NCBI RefSeq assembly: GCF_018127965.1
Contig: NZ_CP072350.1
Location: 248,001 to 312,000, forward strand
DNA: 64,000 nucleotides
Direction: 5' to 3'
From: Prevotella melaninogenica
GTDB taxonomy: Bacteria; Bacteroidota; Bacteroidia; Bacteroidales; Bacteroidaceae
In this document: positions 37,460 to 46,517 of the stretch, in pieces
Position numbering within the stretch: the first letter of the stretch is position 1
Layout of the letters: each line of letters begins with the position of its first letter
The notes under the pieces: generated by a model
The model's database searches: none
The model's input: only the letters and a program-made list of their open reading frames with translations
Told to the model about the DNA's origin: nothing
Position numbers and translations under genes: made by a program

Positions 37460-38271
37460 ATGGAATTTAGAACAATTGTCAACATCCCCGTCCAACATTT
37501 GAGTTGGAACCTTGTGAGCGGATTCTTTTTGTAGGGTCGTGCTTTGCCGACAATATTGGTAAGCGATTCGAAGAAGAGAAGTTTCGTGCCATGGTAAACC
37601 CCTTCGGTGTGATGTATAACCCTGTTTCAGTGCTACATACGGTGAGGAAAGTGGCAAACCATACGTTTGACACAGCCGTATTCACATTGGGAACAAACCA
37701 TGTCTATGTGGAGCGAGCTACAGGCGAGATTGTTGACAACTGCCAGAAACGTCCACAACGAGAGTTTGAAGAGCGCAAACTTACGGTTGAGGAGTGTGCC
37801 GACGCACTGCGCGAGGCTATCACCCTACTACGCCAAGCGAATCCAAAGATTAATGTCATCATCACGGTCAGCCCTATCCGTTATGCCAAATATGGCTATC
37901 ACGGAAGTCAGTTGTCAAAGGCTGTGCTGCTGTTGGCTACCGACAAGGTGATCAAGGAAGAAGGAGAAAGAGTCTATTACTTCCCAGCCTATGAGATTGT
38001 CAACGACGAACTGCGCGACTATCGTTTCTACAAAGCAGATATGCTGCACCCCAACGAGCAGGCTGTAGAATACATATGGGAACAGCTTGTGGCAACCTGT
38101 TTCTCTGCAGAAGCCAAACAGTTTCTGGAGGAATGGCGACCTATCAAAGAGGCATTGGCGCACCGCCCGTTTCATCCAGAGGCTGCGGCTTATCAGGATT
38201 TCATAAAGAAAACAAAGGAAAAAGCCAAGATGTTGGAACTAAAATATCCCAATATAGAATTGAATTTATAA
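37460..38271 (+). CDS. GSCFA-domain protein, start region out of frame
   Basis: The domain is clear from 37504 on: ERILFVGSCFADNIG (GSCFA motif), NPFGVMYNPVSVLHT, VNVIITVSPIRYAKYGYHGS-like sequence and ADMLHPNEQAVEYIWEQL (SGNH/GDSL-like triad candidates S, D, H). GSCFA proteins are a Bacteroidota/proteobacterial family of putative lipid- or glycan-modifying esterases with unproven activity. Family members start M-E-F-R-T-x-(V/I)-x-I-P; exactly MEFRTIVNIPVQ is encoded from the ATG at 37460, but in another frame, joining PTFELEPCER only if one base is gained or two lost around 37488-37492. Either a real frameshift, a sequence error, or use of a TTG start at 37504. It lies 2 bp from the next gene. 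Confidence 0.75.
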
Positions 38272-38273
38272 CT

Positions 38274-38714
38274 ATGGAAGAAATGAATGACAAGCAGATC
38301 GAAGCACTGCTGAAAGCACATGGTATTAGACTGACCGCAAATCGCATTCTCATAGCACGAACACTGTCAGGATTGGACAACCCAGCCTCTATAAAAGAGT
38401 TGGAAGCAAAGATTCAAACGATTGACAAGTCAAATATTTTCCGTACACTGGCATTGTTCAAACAGCAACATTTAGTACATCAGTTGGAAGACGGAAATGA
38501 TATAGTGCGCTACGAATTATGTCTCAGCGATGACGATGAAGAAGATGAAGACATGCACGTACACTTCTATTGTGAGCGTTGCCATCGCACCTATTGCCTC
38601 AATGACATACACATTCCACAGGTCGAGTTGCCTGCAGGATACGAACAATCATCCATCAATTATATGATAAAAGGAGTGTGTCCTAAGTGCGCTCACCGAT
38701 ATTATATTAAATGA
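38274..38714 (+). CDS. Fur-family metal-dependent regulator
   Basis: A 146-residue DNA-binding protein. The frame opens at 38076 inside the GSCFA gene, but the ATG at 38274 (MEEMNDKQIEALLKAHGIRL) gives the normal Fur length and a 2-bp gap to the upstream stop. The winged helix is at about 10-85 (TANRILIARTLSGLDNPASI, DKSNIFRTLALFKQQHLVHQL). The metal/dimer domain carries HVHFYCERCHRTYCL (His and CxxC) and GVCPKCAHRYY (second CxxC), so the structural zinc site is complete. An unusual acidic run (DDDEEDEDM) precedes it. Metal specificity (Fe, Zn, peroxide) cannot be told. The TonB operon far upstream could be a target, which is only a guess. Confidence 0.9.
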   Translation: MEEMNDKQIEALLKAHGIRLTANRILIARTLSGLDNPASIKELEAKIQTIDKSNIFRTLALFKQQHLVHQLEDGNDIVRYELCLSDDDEEDEDMHVHFYCERCHRTYCLNDIHIPQVELPAGYEQSSINYMIKGVCPKCAHRYYIK

Positions 38715-38762
38715 TAAGACGAAAAAACAGCAAGGATAATACGCTGTATTAAGACTTTTCAC

Positions 38763-38770
38763 TATCTTTG
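38763..38770 (+). promoter_or_regulatory. -7 element upstream of murF-alr
   Basis: TATCTTTG matches TAnnTTTG. The start would be near 38777, about 20 nt before the ATG at 38798. No clear TTTG -33 box is present at the right distance. Confidence 0.5.
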
Positions 38771-38797
38771 CATAAGAATAAAACAATTTAGATAGTA

Positions 38798-41278
38798 ATG
38801 AATTATACTATTGAGAAAGTAACGACGCTCATTGGCGCACGCCGTTATGGTGATAAGGATGCAAATATAAGCTTTGTACTTACCGACAGCCGCTCTCTGT
38901 GTTTCCCTGAAGAAACATTGTTTTTTGCGCTCAAAACTGAGCGTAACGACGGACAGAATTACATCCCAGAACTCTATGCAAGGGGTGTGAGAAACTTTGT
39001 CGTGGAGGTAGTGCCTGAGGATTGGGCAACTCGTTATCCTGATTCTAACTTCTTGAAGGTAGTTGGTTCGCTGGAAGCTTTGCAGCGACTGGCTGAACGT
39101 CATCGCGATGAATACTTGATTCCGATAGTCGGCATCACGGGTTCAAATGGTAAGACGATGGTCAAGGAGTGGCTTTATCAGTTGCTTTCTCCGCAGATGG
39201 TGGTCACACGTTCACCTCGTAGCTATAATTCACAGATAGGTGTTCCACTGTCAGTACTGCTCTTAAACGAGAATACACAGGTCGGAGTGTTTGAAGCGGG
39301 TATCAGTCAACCCGGCGAGATGATGGCTTTGCGCGACATTATCCAGCCTACTATCGGTGTCTTCACCACATTAGGTACTGCCCATCAAGAGAACTTCCCT
39401 TCCTTAGAAGCTAAGTGCCACGAGAAGATAAAGCTCTTCCACGACACCGAGGCAATCGTCTATTCTGCCGATAATGAGGTGATGGCACAGTGTTTAAGCC
39501 AGTATGATTATAAGGGTCAGAAACTCGATTGGTCTGTAAAGAATACGGAGGTAGCCTTCTATATCAAAGCTATCGAGAAGAAAGACATTGAAACAACCGT
39601 TTCATATGTATGGAAAGGACAGACGGAAGGACAATATAAACTACCTTTCATTGACGATGCCAGCGTTGAGAATTCTATCACCTGCGCAGTCGTTTCACTC
39701 CATTTAGGACTCACCCCTGCTACTATCAGCGAGCGAATGGCACAGTTAGAGCCAGTCGCTATGCGCTTGGAGGTGAAGGAGGGACAGCATGGCTGTACGC
39801 TTATCAACGATTCTTACAACTCTGATTTCAACTCACTCGATATTGCACTCGACTTCATGAATCGTCGTCCTGACCATAAGGGACGTCGTCGCACATTGAT
39901 TCTGAGCGATATCCTGCAGAGTGGTGACACAGATAAAGACCTATATAATAAGGTGGCTTTCCTCTGCGAGAAGCGTGGTGTTGAGAAGTTTATCGGTATT
40001 GGTGAAGGACTCTTGGCACAGCGTTCTGCCTTTAAGCATTTAGGCGAAAAGCATTTCTTTGCTACCGTCAACTCCTTTATCCACAGCGATGTCTTCGCTA
40101 ACTTGCACGATGAGGTAATCTTATTGAAGGGCGCACGACAGTTTGGTTTCGACCGACTGACAGAACTCTTGGTGAAGAAGGTGCATGAAACGGTGTTGGA
40201 GGTAAACCTCAATGCTGTTGTTGACAACCTCAATTGGTATCGCTCTTTCCTTAAGCCTGAGACGAAATTGGTTTGTATGATTAAGGCTGATGCCTATGGA
40301 GCTGGTGCGGTAGAGATAGCAAAGACCTTACAGGATCATCGTGTTGACTACCTCGCTGTGGCTGTTGCCGACGAGGGTGTGACGCTCCGTAAGAACGGTA
40401 TCACAAGCAATATCATGATTATGAACCCAGAGATGACTTCCTTTAAGACGCTCTTCGACTACGACCTTGAGCCTGAGGTGTATAGCTTCCGACTCATGGA
40501 TGCACTCGTGAAGGCCGCACAGAAGGAGGGTATCACGGGCTTCCCTGTTCATATTAAGCTCGACACGGGTATGCACCGATTAGGTTTTGACCCACAGAAG
40601 GATATGGACGAACTGATTAAGCGACTGAAACAACAGAACGCTATCATCCCTCGTTCGGTCTTCTCTCACTTCGTTGGCTCTGATGCTGACAACTTCGACG
40701 AGTTCTCTGCTCATCAGTTTGCACTCTTCGATGAGGGCAGCAAGAAGCTTCAAGCTGCTTTCAGCCATAAGATTATCCGCCACATGGACAACTCTTCGGG
40801 CATCGAACACTTCCCTGAACGTCAGATGGATATGTGTCGACTGGGCTTGGGTCTTTATGGTATCAACCCACGAACAAACAAGACAATCAACAATATCTCT
40901 ACGTTGAAGACTACCATCCTGCAGCTGCGTAACGTACCAGCTGGTGACACGGTAGGCTATTCTCGCAAGGGAACAATCGACCATGACAGTGTGATTGCAG
41001 CAATTCCAATCGGCTACGCTGACGGCTTAAACCGCCATTTGGGCAACCGCCACTGCTACTGTTTGGTGAATGGTCAGAAGGCAGAGTACGTCGGCAACAT
41101 CTGTATGGACGTAGCGATGATTGACGTTACTGGCATCGATTGTAAGGAAGGCGACAGTGTCGAAATCTTCGGCGACCACCTCCCTGTCACCGTTCTTAGC
41201 GATACGCTTGACACCATTCCATATGAGGTACTAACGACTATCAGCAATCGCGTGAAGAGAGTTTACTTCCAGGATTAG
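38798..41278 (+). CDS. murF-alr: Bifunctional UDP-MurNAc-tripeptide:D-Ala-D-Ala ligase / alanine racemase
   Basis: An 826-residue cytosolic fusion that makes D-alanine and adds D-Ala-D-Ala to the peptidoglycan precursor. MurF half (about 1-455): N-terminal substrate domain, P-loop GITGSNGKTMVKEW (about 108-121), FEAGISQPGEM, and LINDSYNSDFNS. Alanine racemase half (about 465-826): CMIKADAYGAGA with the PLP-binding Lys, VHIKLDTGMHRLGF, a SHF-x-GSDADN segment, and PIGYADGLNR with the second catalytic Tyr, ending SNRVKRVYF. The fusion is the usual arrangement in Bacteroidales. Both halves appear complete. It follows the fur-like gene by 83 bp with its own -7 box, and a 3'-end repeat array begins at its stop codon. 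Confidence 0.96.
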   Translation: MNYTIEKVTTLIGARRYGDKDANISFVLTDSRSLCFPEETLFFALKTERNDGQNYIPELYARGVRNFVVEVVPEDWATRYPDSNFLKVVGSLEALQRLAERHRDEYLIPIVGITGSNGKTMVKEWLYQLLSPQMVVTRSPRSYNSQIGVPLSVLLLNENTQVGVFEAGISQPGEMMALRDIIQPTIGVFTTLGTAHQENFPSLEAKCHEKIKLFHDTEAIVYSADNEVMAQCLSQYDYKGQKLDWSVKNTEVAFYIKAIEKKDIETTVSYVWKGQTEGQYKLPFIDDASVENSITCAVVSLHLGLTPATISERMAQLEPVAMRLEVKEGQHGCTLINDSYNSDFNSLDIALDFMNRRPDHKGRRRTLILSDILQSGDTDKDLYNKVAFLCEKRGVEKFIGIGEGLLAQRSAFKHLGEKHFFATVNSFIHSDVFANLHDEVILLKGARQFGFDRLTELLVKKVHETVLEVNLNAVVDNLNWYRSFLKPETKLVCMIKADAYGAGAVEIAKTLQDHRVDYLAVAVADEGVTLRKNGITSNIMIMNPEMTSFKTLFDYDLEPEVYSFRLMDALVKAAQKEGITGFPVHIKLDTGMHRLGFDPQKDMDELIKRLKQQNAIIPRSVFSHFVGSDADNFDEFSAHQFALFDEGSKKLQAAFSHKIIRHMDNSSGIEHFPERQMDMCRLGLGLYGINPRTNKTINNISTLKTTILQLRNVPAGDTVGYSRKGTIDHDSVIAAIPIGYADGLNRHLGNRHCYCLVNGQKAEYVGNICMDVAMIDVTGIDCKEGDSVEIFGDHLPVTVLSDTLDTIPYEVLTTISNRVKRVYFQD

Positions 41279-41405
41279 ATGAGTTAAGTTGACAAGGAGA
41301 CGAGTTGACGAGTAAACAAGTTGCTTGTGAGGAAGACATAGTAACATAAGAACGAGTGGGCGAGTTAACAAGTTGACAAGTTAATAAGTTAATAAGTTGC
41401 TTGTG
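41279..41405 (+). repeat. ACAAGTTGACGAGT repeat array at the murF-alr 3' end
   Basis: Sense-orientation GTTGACAAGGAGACGAGTTG and AACAAGTTGACAAGTTAATA words. It shares the block AAGTTGCTTGTGAGGAAGAC / ACATAAGAAC with the array at 33870-33908 (reverse complement). Confidence 0.75.
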
Positions 41406-42172
41406 GCAATAAAACACATAATCTTTGTTTTTTATTCTTCTATCTTCTTTTGTCCCTCTGTGTTGTAAAGGAAATTCAAACCTTGAAAAATAAGAGGGCG
41501 TTAATTCCATTCGAATTAACGCCCTTTTGGCTTGCAAAAGGTGCCCTTTAAGACCCTTACAAACGCCCTTTTGAACCCTTAATAAGCACCTTCTACTTTC
41601 GTATTTTATAACCTCTTGATTTACTGTTAGTTGCAAACCTGCTCACAATACGTGTTTTTCACCCTTATTTCAGGGATTTTATTGAAGAAAACGTCAAGGT
41701 TTTTGACACTGATAAAAGCGATAATTATGAATTATAAATGTCACACTGGGAAAGCAAAATAAATGGAGGTTAGAACAAAGCGGAGACTTCATTAGCGCAA
41801 AGAGAAAAGGATATACTCCATATATATGATAAGAGGAGGCAAGGCAAGTAACAGATAGATTGTAGCGAGTTAACGTTGTAAAAATCAGAAATTGTTATAT
41901 CCAATTGTCTCGGACAAGGGAGGATTATACCTAATTTAAATGGGGTATAGTATGCCCCAAAAGGCTTTACAACACTGTCTTTTCCCAAAGATTTACACCA
42001 GTGAAGTTTATAAAAGAGGGAGTAGATTATGTAGCAATTTTTGCTAAACAAACACTTTTAACAAAACTTTATTCTTATGCGAGGCAAGATATTTAGAAAG
42101 TTGCTTTTATATAAGCGAAATCAATTCGATAAAAAGATTATTTTCAACTTATATAAACCAAAAACTAAAACA
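41406..42172. other. Intergenic region with repeat copy F
   Basis: Contains copy F of the AAAAGGGCGTT repeat (41492-41594) and a GGGGTATA-g-TATGCCCC hairpin (about 41941-41957). AT-rich DNA leads into the Ig-like lipoprotein gene. The 93-codon minus frame 41770-42051 has no protein-like features. Confidence 0.6.
41492..41594 (-). repeat. AAAAGGGCGTT dispersed repeat, copy F
   Basis: Read on the minus strand: GAAGGTGCTTATTAAGGG, TTCAAAAGGGCGTTTGTAAG, TTAAAGGGCACCTTTTGCAA, and a terminal hairpin AAAAGGGCGTTAATTC / GAATTAACGCCCTCTT. Confidence 0.85.
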
Positions 42173-42736
42173 ATGGAAATGAAAAGTCTTTTCAAAACAA
42201 TGGTGATGGCAGCTCTCTGCCTTGGTACAGTAACTCTCGCATCTTGCAGTGATGACAATGGTGACAAAAACACTGGTCTGAAGTTCAGTACTACTACAGT
42301 TAATGTGGCTCCCAGTGCCTCTGCAAACGTAACTATTGGTAATGGAACACAACCTTTCACAGTTAAATCTACTGACGAAAAGGTTGCTACCGTAAAGGTT
42401 GACAAGAATGTCATGACCGTTACAGGTGTCAAGGAGGGCAAGGCATCTATTACAGTTACCGACAAGAACAAGCGCTTCGGCACCATCTCTGTTAATGTAA
42501 TTACTCCACTTGCCTTTGACAAGACAAGCTTAAACATTGCCGTTGGCAAGGAGGATGTTGTTAACATCAAAACAGGTCAGGCTCCATATACGGTTAACGT
42601 GAAGGATAACAAGATTGCTACTGCTACCGTTAAGGATGCTAAGATTACCATCAAGGGCGTGAAAGCAGGAACAACAACTGTTAACGTGCTTGATAAGAAC
42701 AAGCTGGCAGGTACAATAACCGTAACTGTAAAGTAA
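42173..42736 (+). CDS. Lipoprotein with two tandem Ig-like (BIG2-type) domains
   Basis: 187 residues from the ATG at 42173 (the frame opens at 42077, but only this start or 42179 puts the lipoprotein signal MVMAALCLGTVTLASC first). Mature residues divide into two repeats of ~78 residues: LKFSTTTVNVAPSASANVTI to GTISVNVI, and LAFDKTSLNIAVGKEDVVNI to GTITVTVK. Both contain (K/R)-x-A-T-(V/A)-x-V, G-V-K-x-G-x-x-(S/T)-(I/V)-x-V and DKNK. These are bacterial Ig-like/BIG2-type folds. Short all-Ig lipoproteins on the surface may serve as spacers or adhesins. Monocistronic, with a strong terminator 140 bp downstream. Confidence 0.75.
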   Translation: MEMKSLFKTMVMAALCLGTVTLASCSDDNGDKNTGLKFSTTTVNVAPSASANVTIGNGTQPFTVKSTDEKVATVKVDKNVMTVTGVKEGKASITVTDKNKRFGTISVNVITPLAFDKTSLNIAVGKEDVVNIKTGQAPYTVNVKDNKIATATVKDAKITIKGVKAGTTTVNVLDKNKLAGTITVTVK

Positions 42737-42875
42737 AGAACTTACTATAGGATAAGGGTATATTGAAATGCAAACTAACAAACCGACAACTTTCTATTTG
42801 TAAGTATAAATAAAGTTTCTCATAGATCAATAAAGACCGTTTCCTTACTCAAAAACAGGTTTTGAAATAGTCTTT

Positions 42876-42906
42876 TCCTCCTTAAGCGATCACTGCTTGA
42901 GGAGGA
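42876..42906 (+). terminator. Terminator downstream of the Ig-like lipoprotein
   Basis: TCCTCCTTAAGC (42876-42887) pairs with GCTTGAGGAGGA (42895-42906), 12 bp with one G-U pair and a 7-nt loop, followed by TTTCTTTT. Confidence 0.85.
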
Positions 42907-43090
42907 TTTCTTTTGGTCTATAGGTCAATAACAACATATAACAAGAAAATAAAAAGCTCTTCTAACGGACGGTTTTAGCCATCGATGCAACACGAAAAGG
43001 AAGAACTGAATATATCATAAATACAAATGTTTACGAAGGAAACAGTATCTATACTACGAAAAATTGCGGAGATCTGTGTAGAGGGTGAGG
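42907..43090. other. Short intergenic region, no gene seen
   Basis: Convergent space between the lipoprotein terminator and the first glycosyltransferase. Only a 73-codon frame (43027-43248) overlapping the GT2 stop is present, and it has no coding character. Confidence 0.4.
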
Positions 43091-44080
43091 CTATTTATTC
43101 TTCCCTACAATCCCCCTCAACCAAAAGTAAGCCTCCTCCTGCAAACGGAAAAGATGCCACGAACAGCGGAGGGGCATATAACCGAACTTCCTTTTTATTG
43201 AAGGGTTTACTTGCTGAAGATGAATGGTTTGCCAAACATGGTGCATGACAGACAAACCATGCTGGCGGTCGGTTAGGGAGAGTTCATGGCGATGAAGATA
43301 ATAGAACATGTAAAGCCCCACTAAGTTGAGCCATCTCACCGTCTCGAAACAACGGAGGGTCTCCTCTGATGCACCCAAGGAAAGGAGCTGACAACGCATA
43401 CTCTCATTCGCTAAGAGAAAGTCGAAACGGCGAACACTGATGTTATGTGTTGTGGAAGAAGTGTGCTGTCGATAATAATAAACGCCCTCACAAAAGGCTA
43501 CTTTGCGAGACTTTAGATAATGAATACGTGTTACATTCTCATCGCTATAGGTCGGAAGTGTGTCGTCATAAGGATAGGTATGGTGGATATCTCCTCTAAT
43601 TGCATACACACCATGTATCTTCCATGTGAGGCTCTCCTTAAAAGCCTCTGCGCCTGACAACGTACCGAAATGAGGCATAGGAAAGACCTTTTCCTCTCCA
43701 TTCGCATAATGATGAACAACCCAAAAGAGTACGGAATCAACCTCATCGGTGAAGGCTTCACATACTTTCTCAAGTGCCGTTGAAGCCAACCAATCGTCAC
43801 TGTCCACAAAACAGATATAATCTCCAGAGGCATTGGACAGTGCCATGTTCCGAGCATAGCCTATTCCATGATTCTCTTTCAGCGCAAAAACCTTCACACG
43901 CTCGTCCTTTTCAGCATACTGATGAAGAATCTCCAATGACTTATCCGTTGACGCATCATCGACACAAAGAACCTCAATGTCCTTCAAGGTCTGCGACAAC
44001 AGCGAGTCAAGGCATTGCGGTAGGTAAGCTGCTGTGTTATAAACGGCTACAAGTATACTAATCTTTGGCATGGTGAACAA
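43091..44080 (-). CDS. Glycosyltransferase family 2
   Basis: A 329-residue GT-A fold enzyme using a nucleotide sugar: ISILVAVYNTAAYLPQCLDS (about 7-26), VLCVDDASTDKS, GIGYARNMALSNASGDYICF-VDSDDW with the DxD metal-binding motif at about 95-100. The C-terminal part (RCSWHLFRLQEEAYFWLRG) is basic and amphipathic and could bind the membrane. Its first 23 bases overlap the end of the flippase gene upstream, so both are translated from one mRNA. A role in building a surface oligosaccharide is likely. The sugar is unknown. Confidence 0.9.
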   Translation of the reverse strand: MFTMPKISILVAVYNTAAYLPQCLDSLLSQTLKDIEVLCVDDASTDKSLEILHQYAEKDERVKVFALKENHGIGYARNMALSNASGDYICFVDSDDWLASTALEKVCEAFTDEVDSVLFWVVHHYANGEEKVFPMPHFGTLSGAEAFKESLTWKIHGVYAIRGDIHHTYPYDDTLPTYSDENVTRIHYLKSRKVAFCEGVYYYRQHTSSTTHNISVRRFDFLLANESMRCQLLSLGASEETLRCFETVRWLNLVGLYMFYYLHRHELSLTDRQHGLSVMHHVWQTIHLQQVNPSIKRKFGYMPLRCSWHLFRLQEEAYFWLRGIVGKNK

Positions 44081-45566
44081 ACTTATTCTTCACTTTATTT
44101 ACTAAGGCATTCCATAGTCCCGACTTCGCTTTCATCACACGGAGAGAAACTATCGTACTCACAAGGCATAACAAACTGGCTACGCCCCACCGCATCCACT
44201 CGTCATCAGAACGCACACAAAGAAGCACAAGGAGTCCGATTGAGAAATGAAGTGCGGCATAGCGCATCACTGATGAGGACAGACGATAACCATAACGGAC
44301 GTAAGCATAACCATAGACACAGACAAGATTGAGCAGACCTGTTACTGCTATGCCTAATCCTGCACCAAAGAGTCCCCACTTCCAAAAGCCAAGAAGTACG
44401 AGTGAAACAAGGAAGATGTCATACAATCCCTCTAAAAGTAGATAGGATTTTGAGTCGCCTTTTGCTAAAGGAATATACTCAACAGGGAGGCGGATAGCAC
44501 GTACATACATCGCCAACACCAACACTTGCGCCATGCTGAGGGCTGGAAGGAACTTATCGGAATAAAGGAAAAGAATCAGCTGGGGCAGGAATAAGAGGAA
44601 GAAAGTAAGCAAAGGAGAGATGAGAAGGAGTGTCACTTCTATCTGTCGGTTGACAATCTGATTAAAAGTAAACTTCAAGTTGTTTGCCCCAGAAAGGCGT
44701 GGAAAGTAGTCCGTTTCCATTGCTGAGAAGATCATACCTGCATAAACCATCGTCATCATGAAGGCAGAATTATAGAAACCGACGGTTGCTATATCCGAAA
44801 CATTATTGAGATAGCTGCGGATAATCAGGTCGGCACCAGAGCCCAAGATGCCTGCAAAGACAAAGGCTGTACCCAAACGAATCATGCCCCAACCCTTGTC
44901 TAAGAACGTTTTTTGGAAGGAAACGCGGAAAGGATAGAGCCGATGAGAAACCATTATCGTCAATAATAGTTGCACCAATGCCATCAATACCAACGAAGGA
45001 ACAATGGCTGCATTACCGAAGAAATAATAAAGTGGAACGGTTAAGACTAAGGCTCCTAACACGTTATACACCGATATAGCAGCTAAGGCACGCAGTTTAC
45101 GGACTCCCTTAAGGATAGCAAGCTCGCCTCCAGCTAAGGCAGTCAATGCCACACAAGGAGAAAGAAGAATGAAATGAAGCGTATGTCCGTCCCACGCAAA
45201 GGTGTAACGGCTAAGCAACGGACTCAGGAAGATGCAGATAAAGAATCCCAACAAGGCAGCAAGTAGGCTCCATGAACGCACAAGGGCAATGTCTTCCGTC
45301 AGCTTCTCCTCATTGTTCTGGTCGTAATCCTCTGATATATTGCGCACAGCACTCATAGATATTCCAAAGTTCGTAGAGTCACTGATGAGCTTGGTTGTGG
45401 AATTAAAAAGCGAGATAAGTCCTACTCCCTGCGGTCCGAGCAGCATGGCAACAAACTTGTTGCGAACGATACCAATCAGCACATTCAGCACCTGTACACC
45501 ACCAAAGAGGCTGATGTACTTCAAGATATGCAAATAGCTGTCAGTATTAGAGGCTTTTTTCATCAC
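44058..45566 (-). CDS. Polysaccharide flippase (Wzx/WzxE-like)
   Basis: A 502-residue membrane protein with about twelve hydrophobic helices (YISLFGGVQVLNVLIGIVRN, SWSLLAALLGFFICIFLSPL, AISVYNVLGALVLTVPLYYF and others), belonging to the MOP/polysaccharide-transporter superfamily that moves lipid-linked oligosaccharides across the inner membrane. The N-terminal LLGPQGVGLISLFNSTTKLI is characteristic of the WzxE/LPS-O-antigen-type branch. It overlaps the following GT2 by 23 bp and is divergent from the next GT genes (54-bp shared promoter region). No Wzy polymerase or WaaL ligase is seen in the window. Confidence 0.9.
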   Translation of the reverse strand: MMKKASNTDSYLHILKYISLFGGVQVLNVLIGIVRNKFVAMLLGPQGVGLISLFNSTTKLISDSTNFGISMSAVRNISEDYDQNNEEKLTEDIALVRSWSLLAALLGFFICIFLSPLLSRYTFAWDGHTLHFILLSPCVALTALAGGELAILKGVRKLRALAAISVYNVLGALVLTVPLYYFFGNAAIVPSLVLMALVQLLLTIMVSHRLYPFRVSFQKTFLDKGWGMIRLGTAFVFAGILGSGADLIIRSYLNNVSDIATVGFYNSAFMMTMVYAGMIFSAMETDYFPRLSGANNLKFTFNQIVNRQIEVTLLLISPLLTFFLLFLPQLILFLYSDKFLPALSMAQVLVLAMYVRAIRLPVEYIPLAKGDSKSYLLLEGLYDIFLVSLVLLGFWKWGLFGAGLGIAVTGLLNLVCVYGYAYVRYGYRLSSSVMRYAALHFSIGLLVLLCVRSDDEWMRWGVASLLCLVSTIVSLRVMKAKSGLWNALVNKVKNKFVHHAKD

Positions 45567-45620
45567 ATTAACTAACGGATTTAAAAGTTTTTTATTATTT
45601 TTGCATCAAACAATTATTAC
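45567..45620. promoter_or_regulatory. Divergent promoter region of the glycan cluster
   Basis: 54 bp between divergent start codons. TATTTTTG at 45596-45603 fits a -7 box for the plus-strand GT2, with only ~18 nt to its ATG. Confidence 0.45.
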
Positions 45621-46517
45621 ATGAGACTGTCTATCATCATCCCCATCTATAACGTTGAAGACACACTCCAGAGATGTTTGGAGAGTGTATTGGCACAGAT
45701 GGATGAGAGGATGGAGGTCATTCTCATTGATGATGGGTCGACGGATTCCTCTCGGAAGATAGCCGAAGAGATGACTGCTGACAAGGGGAATTGTAGACTT
45801 ATCCACCAAGAAAACAAGGGTCTTTCGGCAGCAAGAAACGCAGGAATAGAAATGGCAACAGGGGATTTTCTCACCTTTGTCGACTCTGATGACTTCGTTG
45901 CTGAGGGTACATACGATGCGTTGTTGGCTGTCTTGGCAGCACATCCTGACTATGATATCCTTGAATATCCTGCTATGTTGTATTACGGAAGTGCGACGAG
46001 GCAACGCCTACTTACCTTCACGGACACAGCAATCGGTTCTATCCGTGACTATTGGTTGGGCGGAGCTTACCTCCACACCTACGCTTGTAATAAGCTTTTT
46101 CGTCGTGAACTCTTTGCACAGACACGCTTTCCAGAGGGCAGAGTGTTTGAGGATGTCTACACTTATCCTTACTTATTGCAGCAGGCAAAGGTAGTGGCAA
46201 CTACTGCGGTGGGCTTGTATTACTATTGTCAGAATGACAAGGGCATCACCGCTCAGGCAGGAGGAAAGGAATTGAACGACCTCCTAAAAGCGCATCTCAA
46301 GCACCTCAAGCTGTGGGGAGAACTGACACCTGCTTACTATCAGGCATTGGTTAATATTCAGTTGGATGTCTACGAGGCTACTCATGCTGCCCCTATCCTA
46401 CCCGTTCTGCCCTATAAAGGAACCTTGAAACTCTTTATTCTCCACTTAATCGGATTAAAACGCTTATGTCAACTCAACCAGTTTATTCACAAAATAAGGA
46501 AGATAAGCCACTCGTAA
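45621..46517 (+). CDS. Glycosyltransferase family 2
   Basis: 298 residues: LSIIIPIYNVEDTLQRCLES at the N-terminus, VILIDDGSTDSS, GLSAARNAGIEMATGDFLTF and VDSDDF (DxD) by residue ~95, then an acceptor-side half with FEDVYTYPYLLQQAKVVAT. Cytosolic, GT-A type; sugar unknown. The C-terminal ~30 residues (TLKLFILHLIGLKRLCQLNQ) are hydrophobic and basic, suggesting membrane contact. Its last 52 bases overlap the start of the next glycosyltransferase in another frame, so translation is coupled. Confidence 0.9.
   Translation: MRLSIIIPIYNVEDTLQRCLESVLAQMDERMEVILIDDGSTDSSRKIAEEMTADKGNCRLIHQENKGLSAARNAGIEMATGDFLTFVDSDDFVAEGTYDALLAVLAAHPDYDILEYPAMLYYGSATRQRLLTFTDTAIGSIRDYWLGGAYLHTYACNKLFRRELFAQTRFPEGRVFEDVYTYPYLLQQAKVVATTAVGLYYYCQNDKGITAQAGGKELNDLLKAHLKHLKLWGELTPAYYQALVNIQLDVYEATHAAPILPVLPYKGTLKLFILHLIGLKRLCQLNQFIHKIRKISHS

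Noticed and set aside
38076..38273. N-terminal extension of the Fur-family gene
   Set aside because: Overlaps the GSCFA coding sequence in another frame; Fur proteins of normal length start at 38274.
41770..42051. 93-codon minus-strand frame
   Set aside because: Intergenic, Cys/Leu/Tyr-rich composition typical of AT-rich noise, no promoter.
43027..43248. 73-codon plus-strand frame
   Set aside because: Overlaps the 3' end of a well-supported GT2 gene on the other strand.
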